Origin: Tridacna crocea
Taxonomy: Eukaryota > Mollusca > Bivalvia > Cardiida > Cardiidae
NCBI GenBank assembly: GCA_943736015.1
Contig: OX031066.1
Span: 24,536,127 to 24,600,126, forward strand
DNA length: 64,000 nucleotides
Direction: 5' to 3'
A model generated the notes under the pieces. That model did no database searches, had not been told where the DNA came from, and saw only the letters and a program-made list of their open reading frames with translations. This document shows, piece after piece, positions 39,301 through 49,400 of the stretch. How positions within the stretch are numbered: position 1 is the stretch's first letter; each line of letters starts with the position of its first letter. The translations under genes and the position numbers were made by a program.

Positions 39301-39764
39301 GAGGATATTTGTTCGGTGAAGAATCGAAATTTATTTCATCGAGTAAACACCATCGGTAATACTTTCATGAGTGGCACAGCCACGAGTGAAAATATTACCG
39401 ATGTTGTTCATGAGATGAAATAAATTTCGATCTTTCACCGGAAAAAAGAATACCAACAAATATTCTATTTATTTCAGGCTTTTAACCCTTTCTTGGAGGA
39501 GCTTTATCAAAATCCAGTATAGTTCTTTTCCGTTATTCCCCGTGGCGTACCCCTCTCGCATAGCAACGCATCACAATATTACGTCAAGCGCGAGAAATGT
39601 AAGGTAAATGACGTCATATTTCCCATCTGGTTGTCAGGCACGCGCAATTAACCTAGGCAACAAGAACGTGAAAATCAGTATTTTCACTAGTGGTACCAGT
39701 GTATGATCGAAAAATATTTTCACTGCTATTTCTCGATATCCTATCGGAAAGCATGAAATAATAC
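39300..39764 (+). mobile_element. Family H hairpin-tail element
   Basis: Hairpin about 39312-39437, loop GAGTGGCACAGCCACGAGTG; tail with 'CCCCGTGGCGTACCCCTCTC', TGACGTCA (39609-39616) and end 'GGAAAGCATGAAATAATAC'. It lies inside the duplicated unit. Confidence 0.75.
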
Positions 39765-39778
39765 AAGCTCTCCAACGG

Positions 39779-40007
39779 TTAACTCTTTACCACACGACAA
39801 AATTTTAGACTGGTTCAAATTGAAAGCATTTGCAGACGACTACATAAAGGTGACTGAAAAATTGAAATTTGTTCTAGGAAGGGTAGAAAACACTGTGGGA
39901 AAAGGAGAAAATGCTGGTCACCAGCATTTTCTCCTTTTTCTACACTGTTTTCAAAAGGCTTCTTTCTCAGGGGCGTCAAAAGTAAGGATTGTGTGGTAAC
40001 GGGTTAA
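39779..40007 (+). mobile_element. Family A TTAA-flanked hairpin MITE with readable empty site
   Basis: TTAA at 39779-39782 and 40004-40007, 221-bp element. Left end CTCTTTACCACACGAC, hairpin 39889-39951, right end GATTGTGTGGTAACGGG. The unit-1 copy of the host repeat has a single TTAA at 39114-39117 in the same place. Confidence 0.9.
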
Positions 40008-40312
40008 GACCACGAAGTTGTATCCAATAGTGCCCAAGACTAATCTGTACGCTAAGACTTCCTTTGAATATCTATCACTGTCATTCAGTTCCTAAGTAAA
40101 ATTATGGCGGACCAGTTATTGGATGGAGCTTTCCATGACTTTGTAGTGATGGGTAATCCGGAATATTAGGTATGGTCGTATCGTGCAGTACCATGCTCGT
40201 GGGGTCGTCAATAAGTAAGGCTATGCATAGACCCTTTTGCTAATGAAAGCTAGAAACACATATTCACAAGTACAAAGCCGCCTTGGTATTTCTGGTAAAC
40301 CCTTGAAACCAC
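40008..40312. other. End of the duplicated unit, then no recognised feature
   Basis: The unit-2 remainder runs to about 40064. Nothing is recognised after that. Confidence 0.5.
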
Positions 40313-41047
40313 ATCATTATACTACAAAGAAGTTTCTCGTGATCTGATTGGATAACTTACCCCGAACATATATATCATGTACACTGGCAAAACCAGCGTA
40401 AAAGCCGTTTCCCTTTTCACGGCGGGGAATCACGTAACACAACAACGACAACAATGACCGTTATTTGAAAAAATTCCCCAACTTGAGGTAAGAAAATCTT
40501 CAATAATTCCGTTAATACATGACCGATTGGAATTTGGTTTGAAGCAGAGAAGGCGGAAGGACTCCGGGATTTGCTTGATATGTTAGATTTTTTAAACAAC
40601 ACCTGATAAAAAAGTTATTGACGAGCAAACAAATTTTTTACCCTGGATAATTTGTTTTTCAAACATCGGTCATTGTTGTTGTTGTTGTGTCACGTGATTC
40701 CCCGCCGTGCTTTTGGAAGCTCCGTAAAAATGACCACACTATCAACACAACATCCAGAATGACGTCAGCTATCAAGATAAACATCAAGACTATGCGCCAA
40801 TCTGCACGTTTAGCACGTATTACTAAGGTCTCGGTGACGTCAGATTTTAGTTTTCATTGAATTTAGGCACGCAGAAGGAAAAATCTTCTTCGTCAGCGTA
40901 CTCATGAAAAAAGAAACAGGTAAAATTCGCTTAACAAACGTTGGAATGGTAAAACTTTGCAGTATAATATATGCATTGTACGGTAAGGTGGCAGGGCGCT
41001 TGGAAACTTGTTCAAGTCCCCTGCCACCTAACCGTACAACTAATAAT
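40313..41047 (-). mobile_element. Family F hairpin-tail element with internal insertion
   Basis: The tail end 'TTTCTCGTGATCTGATTGGA' comes first; two TGACGTCA sites (40760-40767 and 40835-40842) follow; then a shortened hairpin (40978-41040). A 292-bp element sits at 40418-40709. Confidence 0.8.
40418..40709. mobile_element. 292-bp inverted-repeat element with 5-bp target duplication
   Basis: Ends CACGGCGGGGAATCACGT and ACGTGATTCCCCGCCGTG are perfect complements over 18 bp and continue imperfectly through (CAA)n and CAATGACCG to about 50 bp. CTTTT flanks both sides (40413-40417 and 40710-40714). No coding frame for a transposase (minus frame 40417-40602 has no motif). Confidence 0.85.
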
Positions 41048-41336
41048 GTAAATAAGGCAAAATGACAGGATAGACACCCCTCTTCCTTTCATATCAAGCA
41101 TATTTTTTCGCGATTCAGTTGTAAATTGATGAGCTAAATGTCCTCCATGAAAACGCACACAGTGCAGATTTAGCACTTTACGTAGCCAGTACTTTACTTA
41201 GTATAAATCCAAGATTTTACTGGACATTTTGTTCGGTCTTATCTTGATCTATACCCTTCACTATAGTTAACATATTTATTCCAGAGATCCGAAAACTTAG
41301 AGATATCCTTCATTTTTTTCTTGAAAAAAAAAATGC
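41048..41336. other. No clear feature
   Basis: A very weak C-like hairpin ('AAATCCAAGATTTTAC' / 'GTCTTATCTTGATCTATAC') lies at about 41207-41258. Otherwise nothing. Confidence 0.4.
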
Positions 41337-41531
41337 TTAACACACGACAAAATTTTAGACTGGTTCAAATTGAAAGCATTTGCAGACGACAGAATAAAGG
41401 TGACTGAAAAATTTGTTCTGGGAAGGGTAGAAAACACTCTGGGAAAAGGAGAAAATGCTGGTTACCAGTATTTTCTCCTTTTCCTACAGTGTTTTCAAAA
41501 GGCTTCTTTCTTAGAGGCGTCCAAAGTAGGT
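41337..41531 (+). mobile_element. Family A hairpin MITE, both ends shortened
   Basis: TTAA is directly followed by CACACGACAAAATTTTAGAC, lacking the CCCTTTAC end. Hairpin 41446-41510. It ends at 'GTCCAAAGTAGG'. Confidence 0.75.
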
Positions 41532-41639
41532 TTAAATATCAACAGTTTATCTAAGTGTCTCGTTAAAACTGAAATTAGAAAATACAGTTAATTCCCATCT
41601 GTATAATCTGTAAGCTTAACTGCAAAGCTTAAATAACAC

Positions 41640-41770
41640 TCTCCGTCTTACGGCTATTGTCTGTAAAGGATCTAAAATACTGCTGGGAAAAGGAGAAAAC
41701 GCTGGTTACCAGCATTTTCTACTTTTCCCTGCAGTGTTTTCAAAAGCTATCTTGTCCATGATTAGCTAAA
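41640..41770 (+). repeat. Family A-like hairpin, diverged flanks
   Basis: The stem AAAAGGAGAAAACGCTGG / CCAGCATTTTCTACTTTT and 'CAGTGTTTTCAAAAGC' are A-like, but the surrounding sequence is not. Confidence 0.55.
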
Positions 41771-42019
41771 CACATAATATCTGATTATGGGTCAAGCTGC
41801 ACTAATCTAGTTCACCATGCAGAATATCGACCACGTCAATCAAGGATTTAAACAAGACAGATACTTGTCTTTCTCTGAAATATTATACACCGTTGATGCA
41901 GTGTTAAATAATATCAGTTAATTGATGCAAACTATCACATCGAATCGTTTAAATAAAAACTCCAATTAATCATCGGAATTGCGGACATTTTTGACTTCTT
42001 TCTTTGTGTTTAACGTCCT

Positions 42020-42110
42020 GGCTGCCAATTTATCTCTTTCACTGCCAAAATGAGGCTAAAAAGCTTTTTGCGAACCATATAAATCAACCCCAGACTGCAC
42101 AAAACTTTGA
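42020..42110 (+). repeat. Family C left half
   Basis: 'TCACTGCCAAAATGAGGC', 'TTTTTGCGAACCATATAAAT' and 'CCCAGACTGCACAAAAC'; the closing arm is missing. Confidence 0.45.
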
Positions 42111-42278
42111 CATTGTATCGTTTCAATGAAAACTATGTTGTAATATTTCCTCGAATCAGAGACAATATTGGCATATCCAAGTCCCGGTCACCTCTATAGC
42201 TTTGGCAAAATGAATGACAACTTTAAGGTCGTAGACCCGTAATGGAAAACAGCTACTAGTATTTCCACTATAATATTA

Positions 42279-42547
42279 ATTGGAGTGCAACATGCGAAAA
42301 GGGTCATTCGGACATTTGCGTAAAATGTCGTCTCTGATCAGCTTGTGCAGTCCGCACAGGCTAATCCGAAACGATACTTTCCGATTTTATGTGATTTTCT
42401 GTTTTACGCAAGTCTACTGTAGCACAAAATCTAATGTAGTCGTAAAGTGCCGTCTCGGATTAGCCTGCGCGGACTGCGCAGGCTAATCCGGGACGACACT
42501 TTACGCAAATGTCCGAATGCACCTTTTCGTGTGTTGCACTCCAATTA
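42279..42547. mobile_element. Family E double-hairpin element, complete
   Basis: Ends TTGGAGTGCAACATGCGAAA and its complement at 42525-42547. The first hairpin is reduced to GCTTGTGCAGTCCGCACAGGC; the second (42441-42510) has a perfect GCCTGCGCGGACTGCGCAGGC core. The linker is 'AAGTCTACTGTAGCACAAAA'. The whole unit is also one long inverted repeat. Confidence 0.8.
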
Positions 42548-42567
42548 TTATCCTACAAAATCTGCTA

Positions 42568-42815
42568 TCATTCAAAAAAAGTATTATTGTACAACTGTAA
42601 CCGATCCACTTTCTCCCATCTTGGAATTATCATTTATAAATCTAAAACTGCTACATTCCTATTACAATTGGAGACAATAATTACCTCCCTTTTCAGGAAA
42701 CTGACAAAAGTATCAACAAAGGATTTCAAGATAGTTATCAAAGGAATTTCTGGTTGGTCCAAAAAATGCAAAAGTATCATATCAGTATAAATCCTTAGTT
42801 ATCAACTATGAAGAA
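42568..42815 (+). repeat. Family AA dispersed repeat, copy 1
   Basis: 'GAATTATCATTTATAAATCT', 'AATAATTACCTCCC' and 'TTTTCAGGAAACTGACAAAA' match the reverse of 47995-48260. The overlapping 93-residue frame has no motif. Confidence 0.65.
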
Positions 42816-42824
42816 ATTTTATTA

Positions 42825-43185
42825 TATACCTAGCAGTGAAATCCTGGAATTTCCCAGTGTAATAAATTTTGATATCATCACTAGTGACGTTATCAACTTT
42901 CACATCCTGACGTCATTTGGGAACTACCTTTTTTTCGACTACATTTTTTTCGACTTTCAAACGCAAAATTAAAAATAATAATGTTAATAAGGTACATGTA
43001 TATAATAAATAGAATAATCAACTGGTTATTTTTGATATGAAAAAATATCTCACTCGGACGCGTCGTAAGGCGTTAAAAAAACTCGTGCTGCGCACTCGTT
43101 TTTTCAACGCCTAACAACGCATCCTCGTGAGATATTTTTCATATCAAAAATAACCAGTTGATTATTCTCTATTTATTTCATCTTG
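42825..43185 (-). mobile_element. Family S tail-hairpin element
   Basis: The tail, with 'CATCCTGACGTCATTTGGG' (TGACGTCA at 42908-42915), precedes a 158-bp hairpin at 43011-43168: AGAATAATCAACTGGTTATT pairs exactly with its complement at the right, and the loop is around CTCGTGCTGCGCACTCG. The end 'CTATTTATTTCAT' is also found after the H hairpin. Only copy in the window. Confidence 0.7.
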
Positions 43186-43412
43186 CACCAGAAGTTTTAG
43201 GGTCTACTATCTTAATAGCTGTTGAGAACTCCATATTTAAAGATCAGACTTACCTGAACTTTCAAATCGTTTGCTCTCCAGTGGAGGCTCTCTAGATGAT
43301 CACAAGATTACGGACTCTATTGAATTCCATCTTTGCGCTACACCTTCTTGTGAGCTCTTTATTTCTTTTACTGACATTGGCAACTGTAAGGGAAGTGCAA
43401 CAGAAAGTTATA

Positions 43413-43557
43413 GTATTAGTTGTACGGTCAGGTGGCTGGGGACTTGGAAACTTGTTCACGGCTATGGCAAATTATGTCGCTTCTTCGCCTTTGCCTTTGG
43501 TCGGTACGATTTGCACGGTCTTGAACAACTTTCCAAGTGCTCTGCCACCGACTACAG
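43413..43557 (+). repeat. Family F hairpin only, decayed
   Basis: 'TTAGTTGTACGGTCAGGTGG' on the left, imperfect complement 'CTTTCCAAGTGCTCTGCCAC' on the right, no tail. Open frames here are artefacts of the hairpin. Confidence 0.65.
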
Positions 43558-43559
43558 TA

Positions 43560-43928
43560 TCGTGAACCAAGTTACAAACCAAAATAATCCTTTGTAGGTT
43601 TCAATGACATTTTAATTCTGTATCTTTTTTTTTTTTAAATGCATAGCTACATTTCAAAATGACTTTGCTATATCTTAGATACTTTAAAAGTTTTTCCTTT
43701 TATATCTGAGAAATTCTCAGGTTCCAGTAAATGAATACGTCACAAGAAAGTCTTTACAGTTATACATTCATATATTTTTTCAAGTGAGATTTATTTACAT
43801 GCACTTTATATCGCGACGTTTATGTCAAAAAAATCTCCCAACTCGCTGTCTGGATAAGAGATTTTAATGGTAATAAGGAAGCCTGGAGTTCACATCTGAA
43901 CATTTGTTATCGTTTGATACAATAGAGT
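43560..43928. other. No recognised feature
   Basis: AT-rich spacer. Confidence 0.5.
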
Positions 43929-44130
43929 TGTGCTCTCTGTAAAGGAGGTTTAATTCATCTGCAAAAAGTATCGACCCATGTCAGCCTGCGCAGTTCGCGC
44001 AGGCTGACGTGGGTCAACACTTTTTGTTATTTGTAAATTTCTTGCATGTCAAAGGACCAGATATGTCCACCCGATAATTCATTTGGTTATTGAACAAAAT
44101 CAATTTTACGGATCCATTGAACAGGAATGT
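43929..44130 (+). mobile_element. Family D hairpin element
   Basis: 'TGTGCTCTCTGTAAAGGAGG', hairpin 43962-44029 (core GCCTGCGCAGTTCGCGCAGGC), tail 'ATGTCAAAGGACCAGATATG'. Confidence 0.7.
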
Positions 44131-44225
44131 CTTACTTAGTTCAAACACTTTTTTTTATACATTGTTACTGGAGACCACGCCTTCGTGCATAGCTTTACCC
44201 TATTTAAATGTAATACCTGACCACT

Positions 44226-44330
44226 GCGTTAGAGAGATGTCTTTTTGGTTATGGTATTGGTCTTTTAAAACCTCGCAAGACGTGAATCTTGTTCGCCATC
44301 GGTTCGAATCCCGCCAGATGCGGTTTTTAT
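44226..44330 (+). repeat. Possible tRNA-like SINE head
   Basis: A canonical B-box-like GGTTCGAATCCCG at 44300-44312 is followed by a T-run, and GGTATTGG lies upstream. Pairing of tRNA arms fails, and no second copy of this head was seen. Confidence 0.3.
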
Positions 44331-44397
44331 TTAAGCTATTCATATGTCTATTTATTTCTTTGTCACGAACTTTGTTCGTAAGAACATCGATTTAGAA

Positions 44398-44545
44398 TTT
44401 ATATTAATCTCTCTCGATTCTGTTTCTAGGGAACTACACCAAAACCCACACCTATGTATGGGGGCCAATGCGGAGCGCCAAAGTTGACACCCACTCCCGA
44501 GAATGGAACCAATGACCTAAAATTACGAAACTAGAGCTGTACTTT
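44398..44545 (-). mobile_element. SINE family N, decayed
   Basis: 'TTAATCTCTCTCGATTCTGT', 'GGGAACTACACCAAAACCC' and 'AGTTGACACCCACTCCCGAG' match the N body; head boxes are mutated and the 3' tail is missing. Confidence 0.65.
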
Positions 44546-44584
44546 ACATCCATCGACACTACAAAAGTCTTGCTTGGTTCAATG

Positions 44585-44625
44585 CATCATAGAAATGCAT
44601 GAAACCCCCTTTTGCCAGAGCACGA
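44585..44625 (+). repeat. Family D end fragment
   Basis: 'AAATGCATGAAACCCCCTTT' then TGCCAGAGCACG is the right end of D. Confidence 0.6.
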
Positions 44626-44764
44626 TTTAAATAATCACACGAAGATGGGCATTGTATATTTTTATTTGATGGTAAATCTCAGACAAGTTGTAATAAAAAT
44701 CTGAATAATGTGAAGCTCTATCCGAAACCCTTCATAATGTGCACTCGCCCCTGAAATCCTTTGC

Positions 44765-44840
44765 AAGCCTTTGAAAACAATGTGACGGAAGGGAAAAATT
44801 GCTCTAAAGGAGTAATTTCTGCGTTTGACACAACATATGC
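44765..44840 (+). repeat. Weak family B-like hairpin
   Basis: 'AAAACAATGTGACGGAAGGG' and 'AATTGCTC...GAGTAATTTCTGC' resemble B but pair poorly. Confidence 0.35.
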
Positions 44841-44952
44841 TTCATTATATCTTATTTGACATTTTGTTTTTGTAATTTAGATATTCTTCAAACATGATTT
44901 CGGCAAATGGTCGGGTAAATGTTTATATGTATTGCGTGATTGAGTAATGTTC

Positions 44953-45172
44953 TTCACTCTTTCCAAAACGATAACATTGTAGAATTGTCCTAATTGAAGG
45001 CATCTACAGACGACAGTCTAACTCTAATGTGACTAAAATTGAGAAGGGAAGAAAACATGGTGAGATAAGGAGAAAATGTCTGCTGGTTGCCTGAACACTA
45101 TCCATTTACCGCAATGTTTTTTCAAGAATTTTCTTTGCCGGGGTCGTTAAAAGTCAGAAAAATGTACAAAGC
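44953..45172 (+). mobile_element. Family A MITE, strongly decayed
   Basis: 'CTCTTTCCAAAACGATAACA', 'GCATCTACAGACGACAG', 'AGGAGAAAATGTCTGCTGG' and 'GGGGTCGTTAAAAGTCAG' keep the A order; the hairpin no longer pairs. Confidence 0.6.
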
Positions 45173-45174
45173 TT

Positions 45175-46735
45175 AAGATTTATTGCAATTTGGCTTTTTG
45201 GACTGCAGTAGAAACAAATTAGACGTGTCATTTCAAACATGGTTATGTGCTTTCATATTTTTTTCTTTGGCTTCGACACACATTGACATCTCTTTTGTCT
45301 GTTCGTATCCTACTATCGACTGACAATTATCGTTTGTGTACATTTGATAAAGCAACAAAAGACGTATATCTATTTCTTTGTAGTTGTTCAAATTAGGGGT
45401 TAAAAACATATAATTATAGGAGAAATACTCAAATATGGGTTCAAAAATTTAGTCTTTATATCGTGACGATGCACCCAGTGTGTTACGAATGAATGTACTG
45501 TTCAATAATTATTAAGTGAAAAAAAAGGTAAGATCACTAATTTGTTTTAGGATCGCTGAGGTTGTCAATGTTTCTATACGCCATGAATAATGTTTTTTTC
45601 CATGTCTAACAAGAAATGTCAATAAATAGAAATAGAAGGCGTACAAGAGTTATTAAAATATTTGTACTGAAACTCTTTTGTGACTCAATATGAAGTAAAA
45701 TAATGATAAGTACGTAACCTCATTGGAACGTCTTTGTTTAAAAGAAGTATTGGGTTATTGGCTGACGCTTATAGAAATATCAAATTTCCCATCAGAATAA
45801 GACAAGGACCATTTTCTATAACTTTAATTATCTGTGGTATGAATAAGGACCCACAGGGCATCGATTAGCATCAGCAATGCTTGTAAGTAGGGATTTCATA
45901 AATGTACGAGAAAATATGGCGGTAAGGACCCGCAGAATGAACATGTGCACATTTTTAACCAATCCCAACTTACCATATATTCATTCTGTATTAGTAACAA
46001 GAAGTAGGTCAAAAGGTTAGCGCATTCAGCTACCGCCTAAAAAAAAAAGTTACAGCAAATGTATCCGATTCCTAAACCGCTCGTATGTACATTTATCTAT
46101 CAAAGTGTTACAACATCTGACAGCAACGCTATTTTACGGGAAATCCGATTAGTGTTTACAGCAACCAAACTGTATGATTTATAAGGATATAAAAGCCAAT
46201 CCTTCGACTGGCTGTCATTTTGTAGTTTGCTTCCAGTGCCCCACTTCCGTTTTTTTTTTTATTTCAGGATGATGTATTTAACTCACTGTTACAGATTTAG
46301 ACCCATGAATAAATAAAACAATCGTTTCAAGTATTCCGCATGGCTGAATGTGCTGGCCTTTGACATACTTTGTGATAACGAATGAATAAATAGGAATTTG
46401 TAATTGATCAAAAGTTTGGACATGTTATTCTAAGGGATCCTCGGGTGAAATATGTATAATACGTTTATTTTAAGAGCTCCAGTCTATTTACTGACAATTT
46501 AAGTCGTCTTTTTCTTCAAAAGATATTTCTTGTTTAGAGTGTAGTTTTTGCTAGAATAGCAAAATTTGGATAGTGTAATCCAACATCAGACTTCAGGCTG
46601 TGTAAACTTTGGTCTTGAGACTACGGGTTGGTCCATTGTCCTACAGTTCCACAGTAGTATACGTAGAAAAAATTTAATCATCATGAGTACCTATTATTCT
46701 CTCAGGTCATAAGGTTTTTCTTAGAAACTTCACGC
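45175..46735. other. 1.5 kb without recognised repeats
   Basis: The most repeat-poor stretch besides 58.6-60.6 kb. No long frame. A good TATA-like box is at 46188-46195. If a gene is near this window, its upstream region or an intron could lie here, but I see no exon. Confidence 0.5.
46188..46195 (+). promoter_or_regulatory. TATA-box-like TATAAAAG
   Basis: TATAAAAG is followed about 27-30 bp later by CTGTCATTTT, a possible initiator. An 8-mer like this is expected by chance in AT-rich DNA and no gene follows, so this is only a candidate. Confidence 0.2.
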
Positions 46736-46740
46736 TGTAA

Positions 46741-47710
46741 CGGGTATACATGTGGCAACGCAGTAACACGTATACATGCAATAACGAAATTTTATGTATA
46801 CATTTGGTAACGCAGCAAGACGTTTACATTTGGTAACGCAGTTACACGAAGAGATTTTGTAGCGCAGTTACACGTATACGTGTGGTAATGCAGTAACAGA
46901 TACATATGTGGTACAGCAGTAACACGTAGACATATGCAGATATACGTATACATGTGGTAACGCAGTACTTAACAGGTTCACGTTTGGTAACGCAGTGACA
47001 CTTACACGTGTGGTAATGCAGTGATATATACACAACGGTAACGCAGTGACACGTACACATGTAGCAAAGCAGTAACGCGTACATATATGGTAAGGCATTA
47101 ACAAGTATACATGTGGTAACGCAGAAACACATAAACATGTGGCAACGCAGAAACGCATACACAATCGTAAAAGCAGTAACACATACAAATGTGATATTGT
47201 AATGCATTTATACGTACACTAGTGTTTACTCTCTAACACATACACATGTGAGTTACAATTACACGTGTGGTAATGCAGTAACACGTATACATGTGTCAAC
47301 GCAGTTCACGTTTGGTAATGCAGTTACACGTCCACATGTGGTAACGCAGTAATAAGTACACATGTACTAAAGCAGTTACACGTATACACTTGGTAAGCAG
47401 TAATACGCATACATGTGGTAACACGGTTACACGTATACATGTGGTTTACGCATTAACACGTATACATGTATTTTAAGCAGTTACACGTATACATGTGGTG
47501 GTGTAGTAACACGTATGTACGTGGTTTACGCAGTAACACGTATATATGTGATTTAAGCAGTAACACGTAGACATGTGGTTTACGCAGTAACACGTATACA
47601 TGTAATTTAAGCAGTAACAATTATACATTTCGTAACGCAGTTCCACGTATGCAGGTGATAAAGAAATCTTAAGTTTACATGTTATGAGGCAGTCACAAGT
47701 TTAAACATGT
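46741..47710 (+). repeat. 26-bp minisatellite
   Basis: About 35 degenerate copies of a unit near GTAACACGTATACATGTGG + TAACGCA. The block ACACGTATACATGTG inside the unit is partly self-complementary. Units near 47440-47620 carry GGTTTACGCA instead. Minus-strand frames of 106 and 121 residues here are repeat artefacts. Confidence 0.9.
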
Positions 47711-47852
47711 AGTAAGCAGGTCGTTATCAACTTTGTTGTTTGGTAAGACTGTAAGTTCGAGAAATAAGTCACGTGTTCAAGTATTATCTGTCACAAATTT
47801 TTGAAGCTGCTGTTTTGAATCAAACGGGAGAAGTTTGGGGGAAAAAATCAAC

Positions 47853-47935
47853 CCGTTGTAATGTGCCATATTTCAGAAACAACTGATTTGCGGCGCCATT
47901 GATATTATGCATCAATATTTTCTTGTACTTTTACT
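47853..47935 (+). repeat. Family EE repeat, copy 2
   Basis: 'ATTTCAGAAACAACTGATTT', 'GCGGCGCCATTGATATTATG' and 'CATCAATATTTTCTTGTAC' match 35848-35935. Confidence 0.6.
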
Positions 47936-47994
47936 GCGTTACATAGACTACATAGGACTTAAAGGTAAAACCTGTGTAATGCACTTCCGGTGAA

Positions 47995-48260
47995 AATTCT
48001 AATTGGTTGATGAATAAGGATTTATTATGAAATAATATTTTTGCACATTTCAAACGGATCAGAAATTCCATTTATGTCTATCTTGAAATTATTTTTTGAT
48101 ACTTTTGTTAATTTCCTGAAAAGGGAGGTAATTATTATCTCATTTTGAATTGAGAATATAGTGGTTTTTAGATTTATAAATGATAATTCAAAGAAGATAA
48201 AAAGGAAAAAAATGAATCGGTGAAAGTAGTTCAATAATACTCATTTTCAATTATAGCTAA
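47995..48260 (-). repeat. Family AA dispersed repeat, copy 2
   Basis: Reverse orientation of 42568-42815: 'TTAATTTCCTGAAAAGGGAG', 'GTAATTATTATCTC' and 'AGATTTATAAATGATAATTC'. Confidence 0.65.
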
Positions 48261-48427
48261 TTTTGCAGGATGATATTTTAGTGGAAATAGCTGTTTTGCA
48301 TTGCTCAGGTCTTACCTTAAATATATTTGCTAGTTTGGAAAACAGGATGCCTGCTATCATTAAAAAAAAACATGTCCTTCATTCCTTCTTCCTTAAAAAA
48401 ATGAAATCCTTCGTACGTATCTTGTAC

Positions 48428-48974
48428 TTTAAAGGTGGCCCTTCAGATTTTGGGACGAAAATTTTACAAAAATGCAAAAAAAATCATCCTTATACTCCCA
48501 CAGCCTTTCAATTTGCATTCATAAAACCCCAGTAGTCGAAAACCATCCGTTAACACGAGAAATTAGAAATTTATTACGGACCAGGTTGACACCAACGGGA
48601 GACATGTTCTATTTTTAGATTATCAATTCTCTCATTTTAATACAGGAAAACACAGACAAAGTTTCAAACATAGCGTCCGAAGAAGACATTATGGAAAATA
48701 ATTATAACATGTTTGTTATGTAATCGAATTTAAGTGTTATTAGCCACGTGCCAGTCACTTTACATTCCCACAATGCTTTATTGATTTTTGGCGCGAAATC
48801 TAAAAATAGCTTAAGAGGCTACGTAGCCTTCTAAGGGAATACCATCAAATTTTTTTTTTGTAACTTTATGATTCTTAATTATTGATGATTTGTATTGTTT
48901 TCTCATATAAATTTCAATGATATATATATTCTTTAATTTGGTGAGATGTGAAAATTCTAAATACCCACCTTTAA
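48428..48974 (+). mobile_element. Family K element, copy 2
   Basis: TTTAAAGGTGGCCCTTCAG at the left and ATACCCACCTTTAA at the right. Compared with copy 1 it carries about 50 extra AT-rich bases near 48845-48900. Confidence 0.7.
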
Positions 48975-49400
48975 CTAAGAAGTAGGTCTTTAAAAATCCT
49001 GTCTGATAATTGGAAAAATAATGTGAAAAAAAGATTTATAGAGTTAAGCTAGGTATTAGACTCAAATAATGGATAGCTTTTTTTAAACTTGATTCCAAGA
49101 AAAATGAATTTTGTTATATACGATAGACCAAAATTGTTATGAAGCGTAACTCATTTATTACTGTGCCTATCTAGATACAGCATTAATCCTTATCCTGATG
49201 TAAAAAAACTTCCCTGAAACGTTCAAACCAATAAAAGCATAATGCATTTGACACTTTCAAATTCTTTTTAACCCTTAGTATATAACATGTCTACATTTGT
49301 ACCACAGGGGCCTGTAGAAGGAACACGTCTTTTGGACCAATCATAAAGTTCTATTCATTCATTTGTTATCAATACCAAACACTTGGTCACAAGCCGGCAC
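48975..49400. other. No recognised feature
   Basis: AT-rich spacer. Confidence 0.5.

Noticed and set aside
40417-40602. Minus-strand frame in the 292-bp element as a transposase
   Set aside because: Only about 60 residues, no DDE-like motif, and it runs through the inverted end.
43271-43597. 108- and 89-residue frames
   Set aside because: Much of both is the decayed F hairpin, which also yields frames at 18477-18764.
44300-44312. tRNA gene with GGTTCGAATCCCG
   Set aside because: The T-arm stem does not pair and no acceptor stem can be found. At most a SINE head.
46842-47207. Overlapping minus-strand frames of 121 and 106 residues with Cys/His/Thr-rich repeats
   Set aside because: They are translations of the 26-bp minisatellite in two frames. 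Repeat units differ by substitutions unrelated to codon position.
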